From SIG673 sp045653945 (GTDB taxonomy: Bacteria; Bacillota; Clostridia; Oscillospirales; CAG-272): DNA of 58,994 nucleotides. The position numbers and the translations under genes were made by a program. Where the stretch lies: assembly GCA_045653945.1 (NCBI GenBank), contig JAZOML010000048.1, positions 1 to 58,994 on the forward strand, read 5' to 3'. Of the stretch, positions 7,934 to 15,613 are shown piece by piece. The notes under the pieces are model-generated. The model made no database searches and was not told where the DNA came from. It worked only from the letters and a program-made list of their open reading frames with translations. The number at the start of each line of letters is the position of its first letter. Positions within the stretch are counted from its first letter, which is position 1.

Positions 7934-8024
7934 GCGTTACAAAGGTGTTACAAATATGACGCATTCCTTATTTTTATTTTTTATTTTTTATTTAAAATAA
8001 ATAATTGTAACACCTTTGTAACGC
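7934..8024. promoter_or_regulatory. 20-bp perfect inverted repeat with internal tandem half-sites
   Basis: GCGTTACAAAGGTGTTACAA (7934-7953) recurs as its exact reverse complement at 8005-8024, separated by 51 A/T-rich bases. Each arm contains two TTGTAAC-type half-sites in tandem, 11 bases apart, about one helical turn. The pair lies between divergent genes (Pr6Pr membrane protein and diguanylate cyclase). The layout suits a regulator that binds direct repeats, such as a response regulator, controlling both directions. The arms could also pair in RNA, but the long spacer makes an operator more likely. Confidence 0.7.
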
Positions 8025-8078
8025 TATAAGTGATAATATATGTAATAAAGATATAATGGCTGAAGGAGGGAATATAGT

Positions 8079-9656
8079 ATGAAAGAGCGTTCTTTGCAGT
8101 TACGGTTTCTTTTTACTGTTTTGTCTGCAATACTTATCATCACGATTTTTATCGGAGGCATTAGTATTTTCGAGGTAGACAACTATATTCAAAAGGAAAC
8201 GCAAAATCTTATTAAGGTTACCTGTGAAAACGAAGCAACAAAGATTAATGCTACCTTCAGTAATATGGAAAAATCCGTCAGGATTATGGAAAACTATACG
8301 CTCTCGTTTTTTGAAAGCGCCGACGATATCAAAAACCCGAACAAGCAAAACGAAGCCATTCAATTTGCAGACGAAATGTTTGTTAACGTTGCAAAGGATA
8401 CCGAGGGAGCAATCGCATATTATTTACGCTTAAATCCTGAAATATCAAACAGTACCGCAGGCATATTTTTCAGTAAGGTAAACGGCGGAGATGAATATAT
8501 CCGATTTGAGCCTACGGATTTAAGCCTTTACGATAAAAATGACACGGAGCACGTCGGTTGGTATTGGCAGCCTTATGAAGCGGGTGTTCCAATTTGGATG
8601 ACTCCGTACTTCAATCAAAACAACAATGTTCTTATGATATCATACGTTGTACCGTTGTATCACGAAAGCTCTTTTATCGGCATCGTAGGTATGGATTTTG
8701 ATTACACGGTTTTAACCGAAATAATTCAAAATATCAAAATTTACGAAAACGGATTTGCACGGCTTGTGCTTAACAATGAAATAATACTTAACGGTTCCGA
8801 AAATACGGGAAGTGCAGGCTCAGGTGATAATTCAAAAGAATATTTTAGTGTTTCCGAGGTTTTGGTTAACGGGATGACGCTCGTTCTCTTCGCCGACTAT
8901 GACGACATAAGGCTTATCCGTTATGATATAGGCTTTAAAATACTGTTTATCGTTCTTTTATTTGCGTTTGTATTTTCTTTGCTTGTAATTTTTATGGTCA
9001 AAAGGATAGTAAAGCCCTTGAAAAGGCTGACTGATGCTTCAATCAAGCTATCAAACGGTAATTATGACGTTCAAATCGAACATAGCAACATACGAGAAAT
9101 CAACCTGCTCAGCTCTGCATTTGAAAATATGATAGTAAATTTGCGTGAGTACAAAAATCTCCAACACCGTTTAGCACACCGCGATTCCTTGACGGGACTA
9201 AGAAACACAACCTCTTACAATGGATGGACACTTGAATTTGATTCTAAAATCAAAGAGGGTGGTGTTTCATTTGGAATTGCCGTATTTGATATAAACGATT
9301 TAAAGAAAACAAACGATATATACGGTCATATTCTCGGCAACGAGCTCATTGTAACCGCTGCCAAAATCATTTGCGACACCTTCAAAAAAAGCCCTGTTTT
9401 CAGAATTGGGGGCGATGAATTTTGTGTTATACTTCAAAACAAGGATCTAGACGATATAAAAACACTCTTTGAACACTTTGATTTAGAATGCTCAACCGCC
9501 TACATAGGCAACGACAACGCAAGATTTTCCATAAGTATCGCTAAAGGCTTTGCAAAATTTGAGCCCGATAAGGATACTCGGTTTTCAGACGTTTTTGAGC
9601 GCGCGGATAACGAAATGTACAAAAATAAAAGGCTTATGAAGGAAACAAACAACTAA
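8079..9656 (+). CDS. Cache-HAMP-GGDEF diguanylate cyclase
   Basis: 525 residues. TM helix about 8-31, a periplasmic dCache-like ligand domain (about 35-285), a second TM helix (288-307), HAMP (about 308-360) and a GGDEF domain (about 370-520). The active-site motif GGDEF is intact near residue 444 and FDINDLKKTND supplies the metal and guanine-contacting residues, so the protein should make cyclic di-GMP in response to an external signal. The inhibitory RxxD I-site expected just before the active site is absent, so product feedback may be weak. Start chosen at ATG 8079, preceded by GGAGGG. It reads away from the signalling operon across the inverted repeat. Confidence 0.92.
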   Translation: MKERSLQLRFLFTVLSAILIITIFIGGISIFEVDNYIQKETQNLIKVTCENEATKINATFSNMEKSVRIMENYTLSFFESADDIKNPNKQNEAIQFADEMFVNVAKDTEGAIAYYLRLNPEISNSTAGIFFSKVNGGDEYIRFEPTDLSLYDKNDTEHVGWYWQPYEAGVPIWMTPYFNQNNNVLMISYVVPLYHESSFIGIVGMDFDYTVLTEIIQNIKIYENGFARLVLNNEIILNGSENTGSAGSGDNSKEYFSVSEVLVNGMTLVLFADYDDIRLIRYDIGFKILFIVLLFAFVFSLLVIFMVKRIVKPLKRLTDASIKLSNGNYDVQIEHSNIREINLLSSAFENMIVNLREYKNLQHRLAHRDSLTGLRNTTSYNGWTLEFDSKIKEGGVSFGIAVFDINDLKKTNDIYGHILGNELIVTAAKIICDTFKKSPVFRIGGDEFCVILQNKDLDDIKTLFEHFDLECSTAYIGNDNARFSISIAKGFAKFEPDKDTRFSDVFERADNEMYKNKRLMKETNN

Positions 9657-9743
9657 AAAAATACGAGAACTCATTTTGATATGCACTTTACCAAATTTAA
9701 CTTTTTGGGAAGTGCATATCTTTTTAATGTTCTCGTATTTTTA
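9655..9743. terminator. bidirectional terminator between convergent genes
   Basis: Outer stem ATACGAGAAC (9661-9670) with GTTCTCGTAT (9729-9738) and inner stem GATATGCACTT (9678-9688) with AAGTGCATATC (9710-9720). An A-run precedes and a T-run follows, so it can end both the diguanylate cyclase transcript and the response-regulator transcript. Confidence 0.8.
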
Positions 9744-9791
9744 ATTATATATTTATTTTCTGTATGCAAGAATAACAAAGGCGTTCCTTTG

Positions 9792-10565
9792 TTATTTAAA
9801 CATAAGCATAGCGCAGGTTTCCTCTGCCCAGCTGTACTGTGTCATATATTCACCGCGAAATTCCGGTTTTCCGCTTTCAAGATAGCTGATATAATCACAC
9901 TTTATCAAGCCCGTATCAACACGGTAACACGGTGTTTCGTGGCATAAAATCGCCTCCGCCCCCACCGATTTCAAGGTGTTTTTCAAATCCATAAAGAGTT
10001 GGCGCAAATACGCCGAGTTTTTTGTATCATCCGTATCATCGGGAAACAGCACGGCGCAAATTTGCTTTGCCGTCATACCTGCCCCCCTTCGGTCTATTAG
10101 AAACGCAAACAGCTCTTTTGTTTTCAGTCGCTTGAATACAAGCTTTTCCTCCTTTACGTAAACCTCGAAATTACCAAAGCAGTTTACTCTGAGAAGTTTT
10201 TCCTTTTGACGAACCCCCTTAATATTATCGATTTCACTTTGCACATCTTCAGCCGCAATAGGCTTCATCAAATAACCGGAGGCGTGAAGCTTGAACGCGG
10301 GGATAGCGTATTCTTCGTAGCCGGTACAAAATACAATCTTACAGTTCGGGCGGGATGCGATAATTCTTTCGGCAAGTGCAAGTCCTCCCATACCGCGCAT
10401 ATTGATATCCAAAAATGCAATATCGATAGGATGCTCCTTAACAAATTCAAGAGCTTTTTCACAGTCGGAAAACCTTGCAACCTCCGTAATATCAGGCGAA
10501 GCTTCAATTGCCGCCACCAATGCACCGAGCATCAATGCTTCGTCATCAACTGCTATTGCAATCAT
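9792..10565 (-). CDS. response regulator with winged-helix (SARP-like) output
   Basis: 257 residues. Residues 1-115 form a receiver domain with acidic pocket DDE at 7-9, phosphoacceptor Asp53 (FLDIN), a conserved Thr near 81 and Lys near 103 (LMKP). The C-terminal part begins RVNCFGNFEVYV and continues with KRLKTKELFAFL, the winged-helix pattern of SARP/Trans_reg_C-type domains. This differs from the LytTR output usually paired with LytS-type kinases. The start overlaps the kinase gene by four bases, so the two form a two-component pair. Its DNA target is not shown; the inverted repeat at 7934-8024 is one candidate. Confidence 0.88.
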   Translation of the reverse strand: MIAIAVDDEALMLGALVAAIEASPDITEVARFSDCEKALEFVKEHPIDIAFLDINMRGMGGLALAERIIASRPNCKIVFCTGYEEYAIPAFKLHASGYLMKPIAAEDVQSEIDNIKGVRQKEKLLRVNCFGNFEVYVKEEKLVFKRLKTKELFAFLIDRRGAGMTAKQICAVLFPDDTDDTKNSAYLRQLFMDLKNTLKSVGAEAILCHETPCYRVDTGLIKCDYISYLESGKPEFRGEYMTQYSWAEETCAMLMFK

Positions 10566-12412
10566 TTTTTCACCTCCTTGGGAATTGTTACCAGCACCTT
10601 AGTACCGACACCTACGGTGCTTTCAATTTCCAGTTTACCATTTACCATTACTTTAAGTCTTTCACGGATATTACGAAGTCCAACGTGCTTTCTTTCATCT
10701 ATTAGCACACTTGTATCAAATCCTACACCGTCATCCTCCACCGAAATACAATAATCCGTGTCGGTTTCGTAGGAAAGTACGCGAATTGTTCCTCCTTTGG
10801 GAAGCTTCATCAAGCCGTGCTTGATGGCGTTTTCAACGATTGGCTGAACAGTCAGTGCAGGAATATGGAAATCCTCGGAGTTCATTTCAAACGTGAAGGT
10901 CATATCGGGGAATCGCACGTTTTCAATACTGATGTAGTGGTGTACGTGCTCCATTTCCTGCGACATAAGTATCGGCCTCGGGTTATCAAGCTCTCCAAAA
11001 TTTCCTCGAAGATATTTAGCAAAATTATGTACGAGCTCGCCTGCCTTTTGGGGCTCAAGTTTACATAGTTGCTCGATACTGCCAAGCGTATTATAAATAA
11101 AATGAGGACGTATCTGACTCATCATCGTGGAAATTCTGCTTTCGGCAAGCTCTGCGCCCAAAACTATTTTTTCCATTTCAAGCTCTTTTGCCTTAGTTGT
11201 TGCATTTATGCTATTAGGAATAAGCTTGAGCACCATAATCATTGCTACGGCAAATAAAACTATGAAAACATACCTGGAAACAACACCGCCTTTCCAAGCA
11301 CCTACCCACGTACCCACAACGTCAACGGCAAATGCAAGCAAGGGAAGAGATACACCTATATAGAGCAAATGCTCCTTTTTCCTACTATTTAAACACTCTT
11401 TTACAATGCAAAAAACAAGCACGGCGTTGGCAAGAATTTGTACTAACGCCCAAAAACTCCAAGTATCATAAAAAAATACATCGGTTACAATCGGCAAAAT
11501 AAAGAATACTGCGTTTGTCGCAGACAAAAAAATCACCGTTAGCTCGCCGATTTTTTTTGTTCTTTTGAGAAAATATGAGATACTCATTGATAAGAAAAGC
11601 ATATAGAACATCATTGAGAAGCCAAGAACGGTGGTATTCGAAACTATGGATTCACTCCAAAATGAAACGCCGTCCGCACTATAAACAATGTAGGCTCCAG
11701 CAAACAAAACTACAAGCCCGATAAGCCAGATAAGCCTATTACTTTTTATGTGTATCAAGCTTGAAAACAGTGCAATACCAAGGAATACGAGAGAAACGAG
11801 CATCAAAAGCATACCCGCATTTCTTTGCGTCTCGCCGCTGTTCATTACTTCCTTCTCAAAATCCATATTCGCCCAAATGGACACGTTTGAGAGCATTTCA
11901 TCAATCGCAGTCTCATTTCCAAATCGGTGAGGGTTATGAACAATTATCTCAAGTGGCTCTGTTACACCTGTCTTAATGGGTTGCATAGTCCAGCTCTCGC
12001 CACAAGCAGACGCTCCGATAATAGGATTTTCATTATCAACCACGCGAATTTGTTTGCCGCCAGAATAAAATGTAAGACCGATATGGTCTGTATAAAGCGC
12101 AATCGGTACAATGCGTTCCATATCATCCATAGGATTTCCGTCAGGATCCATCAGGTGAAAATTGATACGCAGGGTTACGTACCCTTTTGGTGTCGGGATA
12201 TGCTTTCCCGATTCGATTGGTTGCCACTCGCCGTCTTCGATACGGTATTCGCCGTCAAAATAAACCGTTGCGGCAGTTACGCCTGATGCTTGCGTGCTGG
12301 TACTATTATTAAACCACAACAAAAAAAGTGCAAGGAAAATCAAAAACAAAACGCCTACAATCGGGAAATATCTTTTTTTGAATATTTGAAATTTATTTTT
12401 GATATCAGGCAT
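10562..12412 (-). CDS. LytS-type 7TM sensor histidine kinase
   Basis: 616 residues. An N-terminal membrane helix (about 18-36) is followed by an extracytoplasmic region (about 40-200), roughly seven membrane helices (205-400), a His_kinase dimerisation segment with SQIRPHFIYNTLG (phosphoacceptor His near 438) and a HATPase domain with PIVENAIKHG as N box and DDGVGFD as G1 box. The overall plan is that of 7TMR-DISM/LytS-family kinases. It lies directly upstream of the response regulator with a four-base overlap and has a TTGAAA-17-TATAAT promoter. Confidence 0.9.
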   Translation of the reverse strand: MPDIKNKFQIFKKRYFPIVGVLFLIFLALFLLWFNNSTSTQASGVTAATVYFDGEYRIEDGEWQPIESGKHIPTPKGYVTLRINFHLMDPDGNPMDDMERIVPIALYTDHIGLTFYSGGKQIRVVDNENPIIGASACGESWTMQPIKTGVTEPLEIIVHNPHRFGNETAIDEMLSNVSIWANMDFEKEVMNSGETQRNAGMLLMLVSLVFLGIALFSSLIHIKSNRLIWLIGLVVLFAGAYIVYSADGVSFWSESIVSNTTVLGFSMMFYMLFLSMSISYFLKRTKKIGELTVIFLSATNAVFFILPIVTDVFFYDTWSFWALVQILANAVLVFCIVKECLNSRKKEHLLYIGVSLPLLAFAVDVVGTWVGAWKGGVVSRYVFIVLFAVAMIMVLKLIPNSINATTKAKELEMEKIVLGAELAESRISTMMSQIRPHFIYNTLGSIEQLCKLEPQKAGELVHNFAKYLRGNFGELDNPRPILMSQEMEHVHHYISIENVRFPDMTFTFEMNSEDFHIPALTVQPIVENAIKHGLMKLPKGGTIRVLSYETDTDYCISVEDDGVGFDTSVLIDERKHVGLRNIRERLKVMVNGKLEIESTVGVGTKVLVTIPKEVKK

Positions 12413-12521
12413 TTTATACCTCCATTTTAAAATTCGGATTATAGTATTTTACGGTGCAGCAGCGGATTTTTAACAGTCCTGCCGCAACACAATCACATAA
12501 AGCTTTTCTATTATCAAATTT

Positions 12522-12550
12522 ATTATAGCATATATTTTCAAAAGTTTCAA
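12522..12550 (-). promoter_or_regulatory. sigma-A promoter of the kinase/regulator operon
   Basis: On the minus strand TTGAAA (12545-12550) and TATAAT (12522-12527) are separated by 17 bases. The start codon of the histidine kinase is 109 bases downstream, so the leader is about 100 nt. Confidence 0.7.
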
Positions 12551-12665
12551 TCCCTATCAAAATTAAAAAGCAAACATAATACAATAATTTTATTGGTTGC
12601 TATTTTAGTATATTTGACTTTACTTTTGAATACAAATATTTATAAGTAACTATTTTGAGGTGAGT

Positions 12666-13190
12666 ATGAAAAAATCAATTGGTATCTGGCAGCTTATGGG
12701 GTTTGCTATAACCTCGTTTGGCGGCACGCTTTTACATTTTCTTTACGACCTGCTCTCGCAGGCGGTATGGATAGCTCCATTTTCCGGTGTTAACGAATCA
12801 ACCTGGGAACATATGAAGCTACTGTTTTGGCCGATGTTTATTTATGCTATCGTGCAAAGCTTTTTCTTTAATGAACGAAAGGATTTTTGGTGTATAAAGC
12901 TACGGGGAATTTTGCTTGGACTTATTCTTATTCCTGTTATTTTCTACACATATAACGGTGTAATTGGAAAATCTCCCGACTTTATAAATATAGCGATTTT
13001 CTTTATAACTGCCGCTATTGTTTACATCTATGAAACAAGGCAATTCAACAAAGAAATGACATCCTGTAAAAGTCAAAAGGTTGCGTTTTTGAGTCTTTTA
13101 GTTATTGCCGTTTTGTTTGTTTTGTTTACCTTTTTTACACCCGAAATCGGTATTTTCAAGGACCCCGTAACGCAAAATTTCGGAATATAG
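12666..13190 (+). CDS. DUF6512-family membrane protein
   Basis: 174 residues, four to five hydrophobic helices, with the family-like motif NESTWEHMKLLFWP after the second helix. DUF6512 proteins are common in Clostridia and have no known function. GTG at 12660 opens the frame two codons earlier, but GAGGTG at 12657-12662 is then the ribosome site for ATG 12666, so I prefer the ATG. The gene is divergent from the histidine kinase and is followed by its own terminator. Confidence 0.75.
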   Translation: MKKSIGIWQLMGFAITSFGGTLLHFLYDLLSQAVWIAPFSGVNESTWEHMKLLFWPMFIYAIVQSFFFNERKDFWCIKLRGILLGLILIPVIFYTYNGVIGKSPDFINIAIFFITAAIVYIYETRQFNKEMTSCKSQKVAFLSLLVIAVLFVLFTFFTPEIGIFKDPVTQNFGI

Positions 13191-13191
13191 C

Positions 13192-13224
13192 AAAAGCCGC
13201 CGATTACATCGGTGGCTTTTTTAT
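13192..13224 (+). terminator. terminator after the DUF6512 gene
   Basis: Stem AAAAGCCGCCGAT (13192-13204) with ATCGGTGGCTTTT (13208-13220), loop TAC, one G-T pair, followed by more T. The flanking A-run means it could also end the minus-strand SDR transcript. Confidence 0.8.
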
Positions 13225-13240
13225 TATACAATCCTATGCT

Positions 13241-14032
13241 TCACTTCAAAATTTTCTTTATCACGAATAGCTGAAGGCGCTTCGGAAGTGCGTTAAGCAG
13301 CAAAAGCAGTGGATTGCGGTTTATACTATACGCGAATTTAGGGTGTCTTTTTTCAATAATCTTAGCGCTTTTTCTTGCTATTTTTTCGGGTGGCACACAT
13401 CTCGCTTCTACCCTCTCGACAATATTTTTAAAGCGTTTGGAATTGCAGGAGTAAAGCTCGGTTTTTTCACAAAAGCTATCAAGCGCATCGGTTGACACGC
13501 CAAGCATACCCGTTTTTACAGCCCCTGCACGAAGCACCGACACATTAATTTCAAGGAGCTGAAGCTCCATTGCTAGTGAGTAGGCGTATTTATCAAGTGC
13601 CGCCTTTGTTACGGCGTAAATTCCCGTAAACGGGAGTGGGTCAAGTGTCGCCAGTTCACTTGTAGTTATAAGAATTTTACTACCCTTATCAAGTAACGGT
13701 AAAAATAGCCTATTTACAAGGTAAACACCGACCACGTTTATATCAAAAATGCGCTCAAAGGCTTCTTTTTTCATTTCCACCAATGAGTCAAGCATATATA
13801 TTCCGGCGTAATGGACTATTGCGTCAAGGCTATCCGTATATCTCTCTACTATTTCAAACGCCTCAGTTACACTTTGCTCATCGGTAACGTCCGTTTTTAT
13901 CGGGATGACGTTATCCTCTGCCTCTCCCACGTTCAAATCAAGAGCAAATACACGGTATCCAAGATTTGTAAAGTACTCAGTTGCCGCTTTTCCCATACCG
14001 CCGTATGCGCCCGTTATAAGTATATTTTTCAT
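13241..14032 (-). CDS. short-chain dehydrogenase/reductase (SDR)
   Basis: 263 residues. The Rossmann motif TGAYGGMGKA at the N-terminus binds NAD(P), with LDLN later as the cofactor-selecting strand end. The catalytic residues are Ser in TTSELA and the pair in YAVTKAALDKYA (YxxxK). The C-terminal stretch (NRNPLLLLLNALPKRLQLFVIKKILK region) is typical of SDRs that associate with membranes or lipids. The substrate is unknown. It lies 2 bases downstream of the Nudix gene on the same strand. Confidence 0.88.
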   Translation of the reverse strand: MKNILITGAYGGMGKAATEYFTNLGYRVFALDLNVGEAEDNVIPIKTDVTDEQSVTEAFEIVERYTDSLDAIVHYAGIYMLDSLVEMKKEAFERIFDINVVGVYLVNRLFLPLLDKGSKILITTSELATLDPLPFTGIYAVTKAALDKYAYSLAMELQLLEINVSVLRAGAVKTGMLGVSTDALDSFCEKTELYSCNSKRFKNIVERVEARCVPPEKIARKSAKIIEKRHPKFAYSINRNPLLLLLNALPKRLQLFVIKKILK

Positions 14033-14034
14033 TA

Positions 14035-14541
14035 TTATTTCGCCTTTAATTTATCTACGTACATTGGAAAATGTCTTTTAAACGAGTCGGTGTATTCAAG
14101 TCCGAGGGTGGTTACCGCATCAATCTCAACAAATTGGCTATCCGCCACCTCTTCCTCTTGCAGTGTAAGCTTTACCTCGCTTGCGGGCAGTGGCAGTTTA
14201 ACACCGTAAACGTCAACGAGGCAATTTTCAGCCTTAATTCTGCCAAATAATTCTATTTCGGAAAGTGGGACAGTTATTCCTATTTCTTCAATAAGCTCTC
14301 TTTGTGCCGTTTCGAGGGAGGTTTCTCCCCATATTGCCGAGCCGCAGGTTGGCTCCCACTGTAATTCTCTTTTTCTCCCCTTTTGTCTTTTTGTGAGCAA
14401 AAGCAGTCCGTCAGCAGTTTTCACCCAAACCTCAACGGCGATATGGTAAAGTCCCTTAGGTATGGGTACAGACGAGCCTCTTTCGTATTTTATACCCGTT
14501 GGACTACCGTTTTCATCAAGTAATTCCCAAATTTCAGCCAA
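14035..14541 (-). CDS. Nudix hydrolase
   Basis: 168 residues from a TTG start. The Nudix box is complete (G at GSAIWGE, then REL and EEIGI), so it should hydrolyse a nucleoside diphosphate linked to another group. The N-terminus (EIWELLDENGSPTG) resembles the isopentenyl-diphosphate-isomerase-like Nudix branch. An upstream ATG at 14580 extends the frame, but that ATG lies inside a terminator hairpin and GGAGG (14551-14555) stands 9 bases before TTG 14541, so the shorter form is preferred. It probably shares a transcript with the SDR. Confidence 0.85.
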   Translation of the reverse strand: MAEIWELLDENGSPTGIKYERGSSVPIPKGLYHIAVEVWVKTADGLLLLTKRQKGRKRELQWEPTCGSAIWGETSLETAQRELIEEIGITVPLSEIELFGRIKAENCLVDVYGVKLPLPASEVKLTLQEEEVADSQFVEIDAVTTLGLEYTDSFKRHFPMYVDKLKAK

Positions 14542-14564
14542 AGTATTATTCCTCCGATAATATA

Positions 14565-14602
14565 CCAAAAAAGCAGACATAGTTAAAACGTATGCCTGCT
14601 TT
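14565..14602 (-). terminator. terminator of the five-gene ATPase operon
   Basis: On the minus strand AAAGCAGGCAT pairs with ATGTCTGCTTT (plus coordinates 14592-14602 and 14570-14580, one G-T pair) and is followed by a T-run. It lies 8 bases past the last YbjN-like gene. Confidence 0.8.
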
Positions 14603-14609
14603 AAAATTA

Positions 14610-15089
14610 TTAATCAATTATGCTCTTAATGAAATCGGCAATCTCAATTTCACCCTTATTAAGTGCTGCAAGCTTGTCGTTATATTCATCAACTATACAG
14701 CAGGCAACATCTACCATATTGCTGAATACATCCTTACTTACAAGGCTTCCTCTATAGCTTGTCGTCATCCTATAGAGTATAGTACCGTCTCCGAGCGACA
14801 AATCAAAGCTACCGTCAGCAAGCATATAGTTTATAAAGCAGGTTGCAAGAGCTGCCTCTACTCTCTTTTCCTTTGCAATATCAAAGGGAAGGAAGGAAAG
14901 CAGTGATATAAGCTGTCTGTCTGCATCAACCTGTATAATGAAATTCATAGGAATATCATCGCCGTTGAAGTTGATACGTATCTGAAGGTCTTCTTCGTTT
15001 CCGTTGTATTTCCAGTTCCTTAAATCCAGGGATTTGCATACGTTTTCATATACACTTTTGGCAAGTGCAAATTCTTTTTCGTTAGCCAT
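14610..15089 (-). CDS. YbjN-like small protein, second copy
   Basis: 159 residues, soluble. It aligns along its whole length with the neighbouring 160-residue protein: both have EEDL/EEEL near residue 34, GDDIP/GEDIP near 45, PFDI/PFEI with KRV near 70, DGSFD near 92, YRMT/FRMT, and DEYNDKL/DDYNDKL near 137. The pattern fits YbjN-type proteins, whose fold is related to type III secretion chaperones. The family is not enzymatic as far as known; a chaperone or adaptor role is inference. It is the last gene of the ATPase operon, 15 bases from its paralog. Confidence 0.75.
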   Translation of the reverse strand: MANEKEFALAKSVYENVCKSLDLRNWKYNGNEEDLQIRINFNGDDIPMNFIIQVDADRQLISLLSFLPFDIAKEKRVEAALATCFINYMLADGSFDLSLGDGTILYRMTTSYRGSLVSKDVFSNMVDVACCIVDEYNDKLAALNKGEIEIADFIKSIID

Positions 15090-15104
15090 TTCTTTTTACC
15101 TCCC

Positions 15105-15587
15105 TTAATCTCTGGTTAAAAGCTCGGCAAGCTCGCCAAGTGTCATTTCGCCGTTTGCAATCTTTGAGAGCTTATCGTTATAATCGTCTACGGTTTTACA
15201 CGAAACGTAGAACATATACTGGATAAGGTCGTCGCCAATAAGGCTATCAATAAAGCTGGAGGTCATTCTGAATACAATTCTTCCGTTAATGAAGTCATAG
15301 TCGAAGCTACCGTCTACAAGAAGATAGTTTACCATTGTTACGGCAAGAGCCATATCAACACGCTTATCCTCGGGAATTTCAAAAGGCATTTGAGAATAGA
15401 AAACTACTATCTTTGTATTGGGATTTACCATCATCCTTATATCAACGGGAATATCCTCGCCTACTGCCCCAGACTCAATTGAAAGCTCTTCCTCGTTCTT
15501 TTCATATTTAAGACCCATATCGTCAAGAGCCTTGCACAGTGTTTTATAAACCGACTGTGCTTGTTTTAAATACTTTTCTTCTGCCAT
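15105..15587 (-). CDS. YbjN-like small protein, first copy
   Basis: 160 residues, paralog of the next gene downstream (shared DGSFD, PFEI-KRV and DYNDKL blocks), so the pair arose by tandem duplication and has diverged well past half of positions. A TTATCATT-free, well-spaced start with GGAGG-like AGGAACTAAA context precedes it, and the gene sits 26 bases after the AAA+ gene. A YbjN/secretion-chaperone-like fold would suit binding of a client protein for the ATPases encoded upstream; that function is inferred from context. Confidence 0.75.
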   Translation of the reverse strand: MAEEKYLKQAQSVYKTLCKALDDMGLKYEKNEEELSIESGAVGEDIPVDIRMMVNPNTKIVVFYSQMPFEIPEDKRVDMALAVTMVNYLLVDGSFDYDFINGRIVFRMTSSFIDSLIGDDLIQYMFYVSCKTVDDYNDKLSKIANGEMTLGELAELLTRD

Positions 15588-15613
15588 TTTAGTTCCTCCA
15601 AATTAAATTATTC

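Noticed and set aside
14542..14580. Upstream ATG start for the Nudix gene
   Set aside because: It lies in the terminator of the preceding operon; GGAGG points to TTG 14541.
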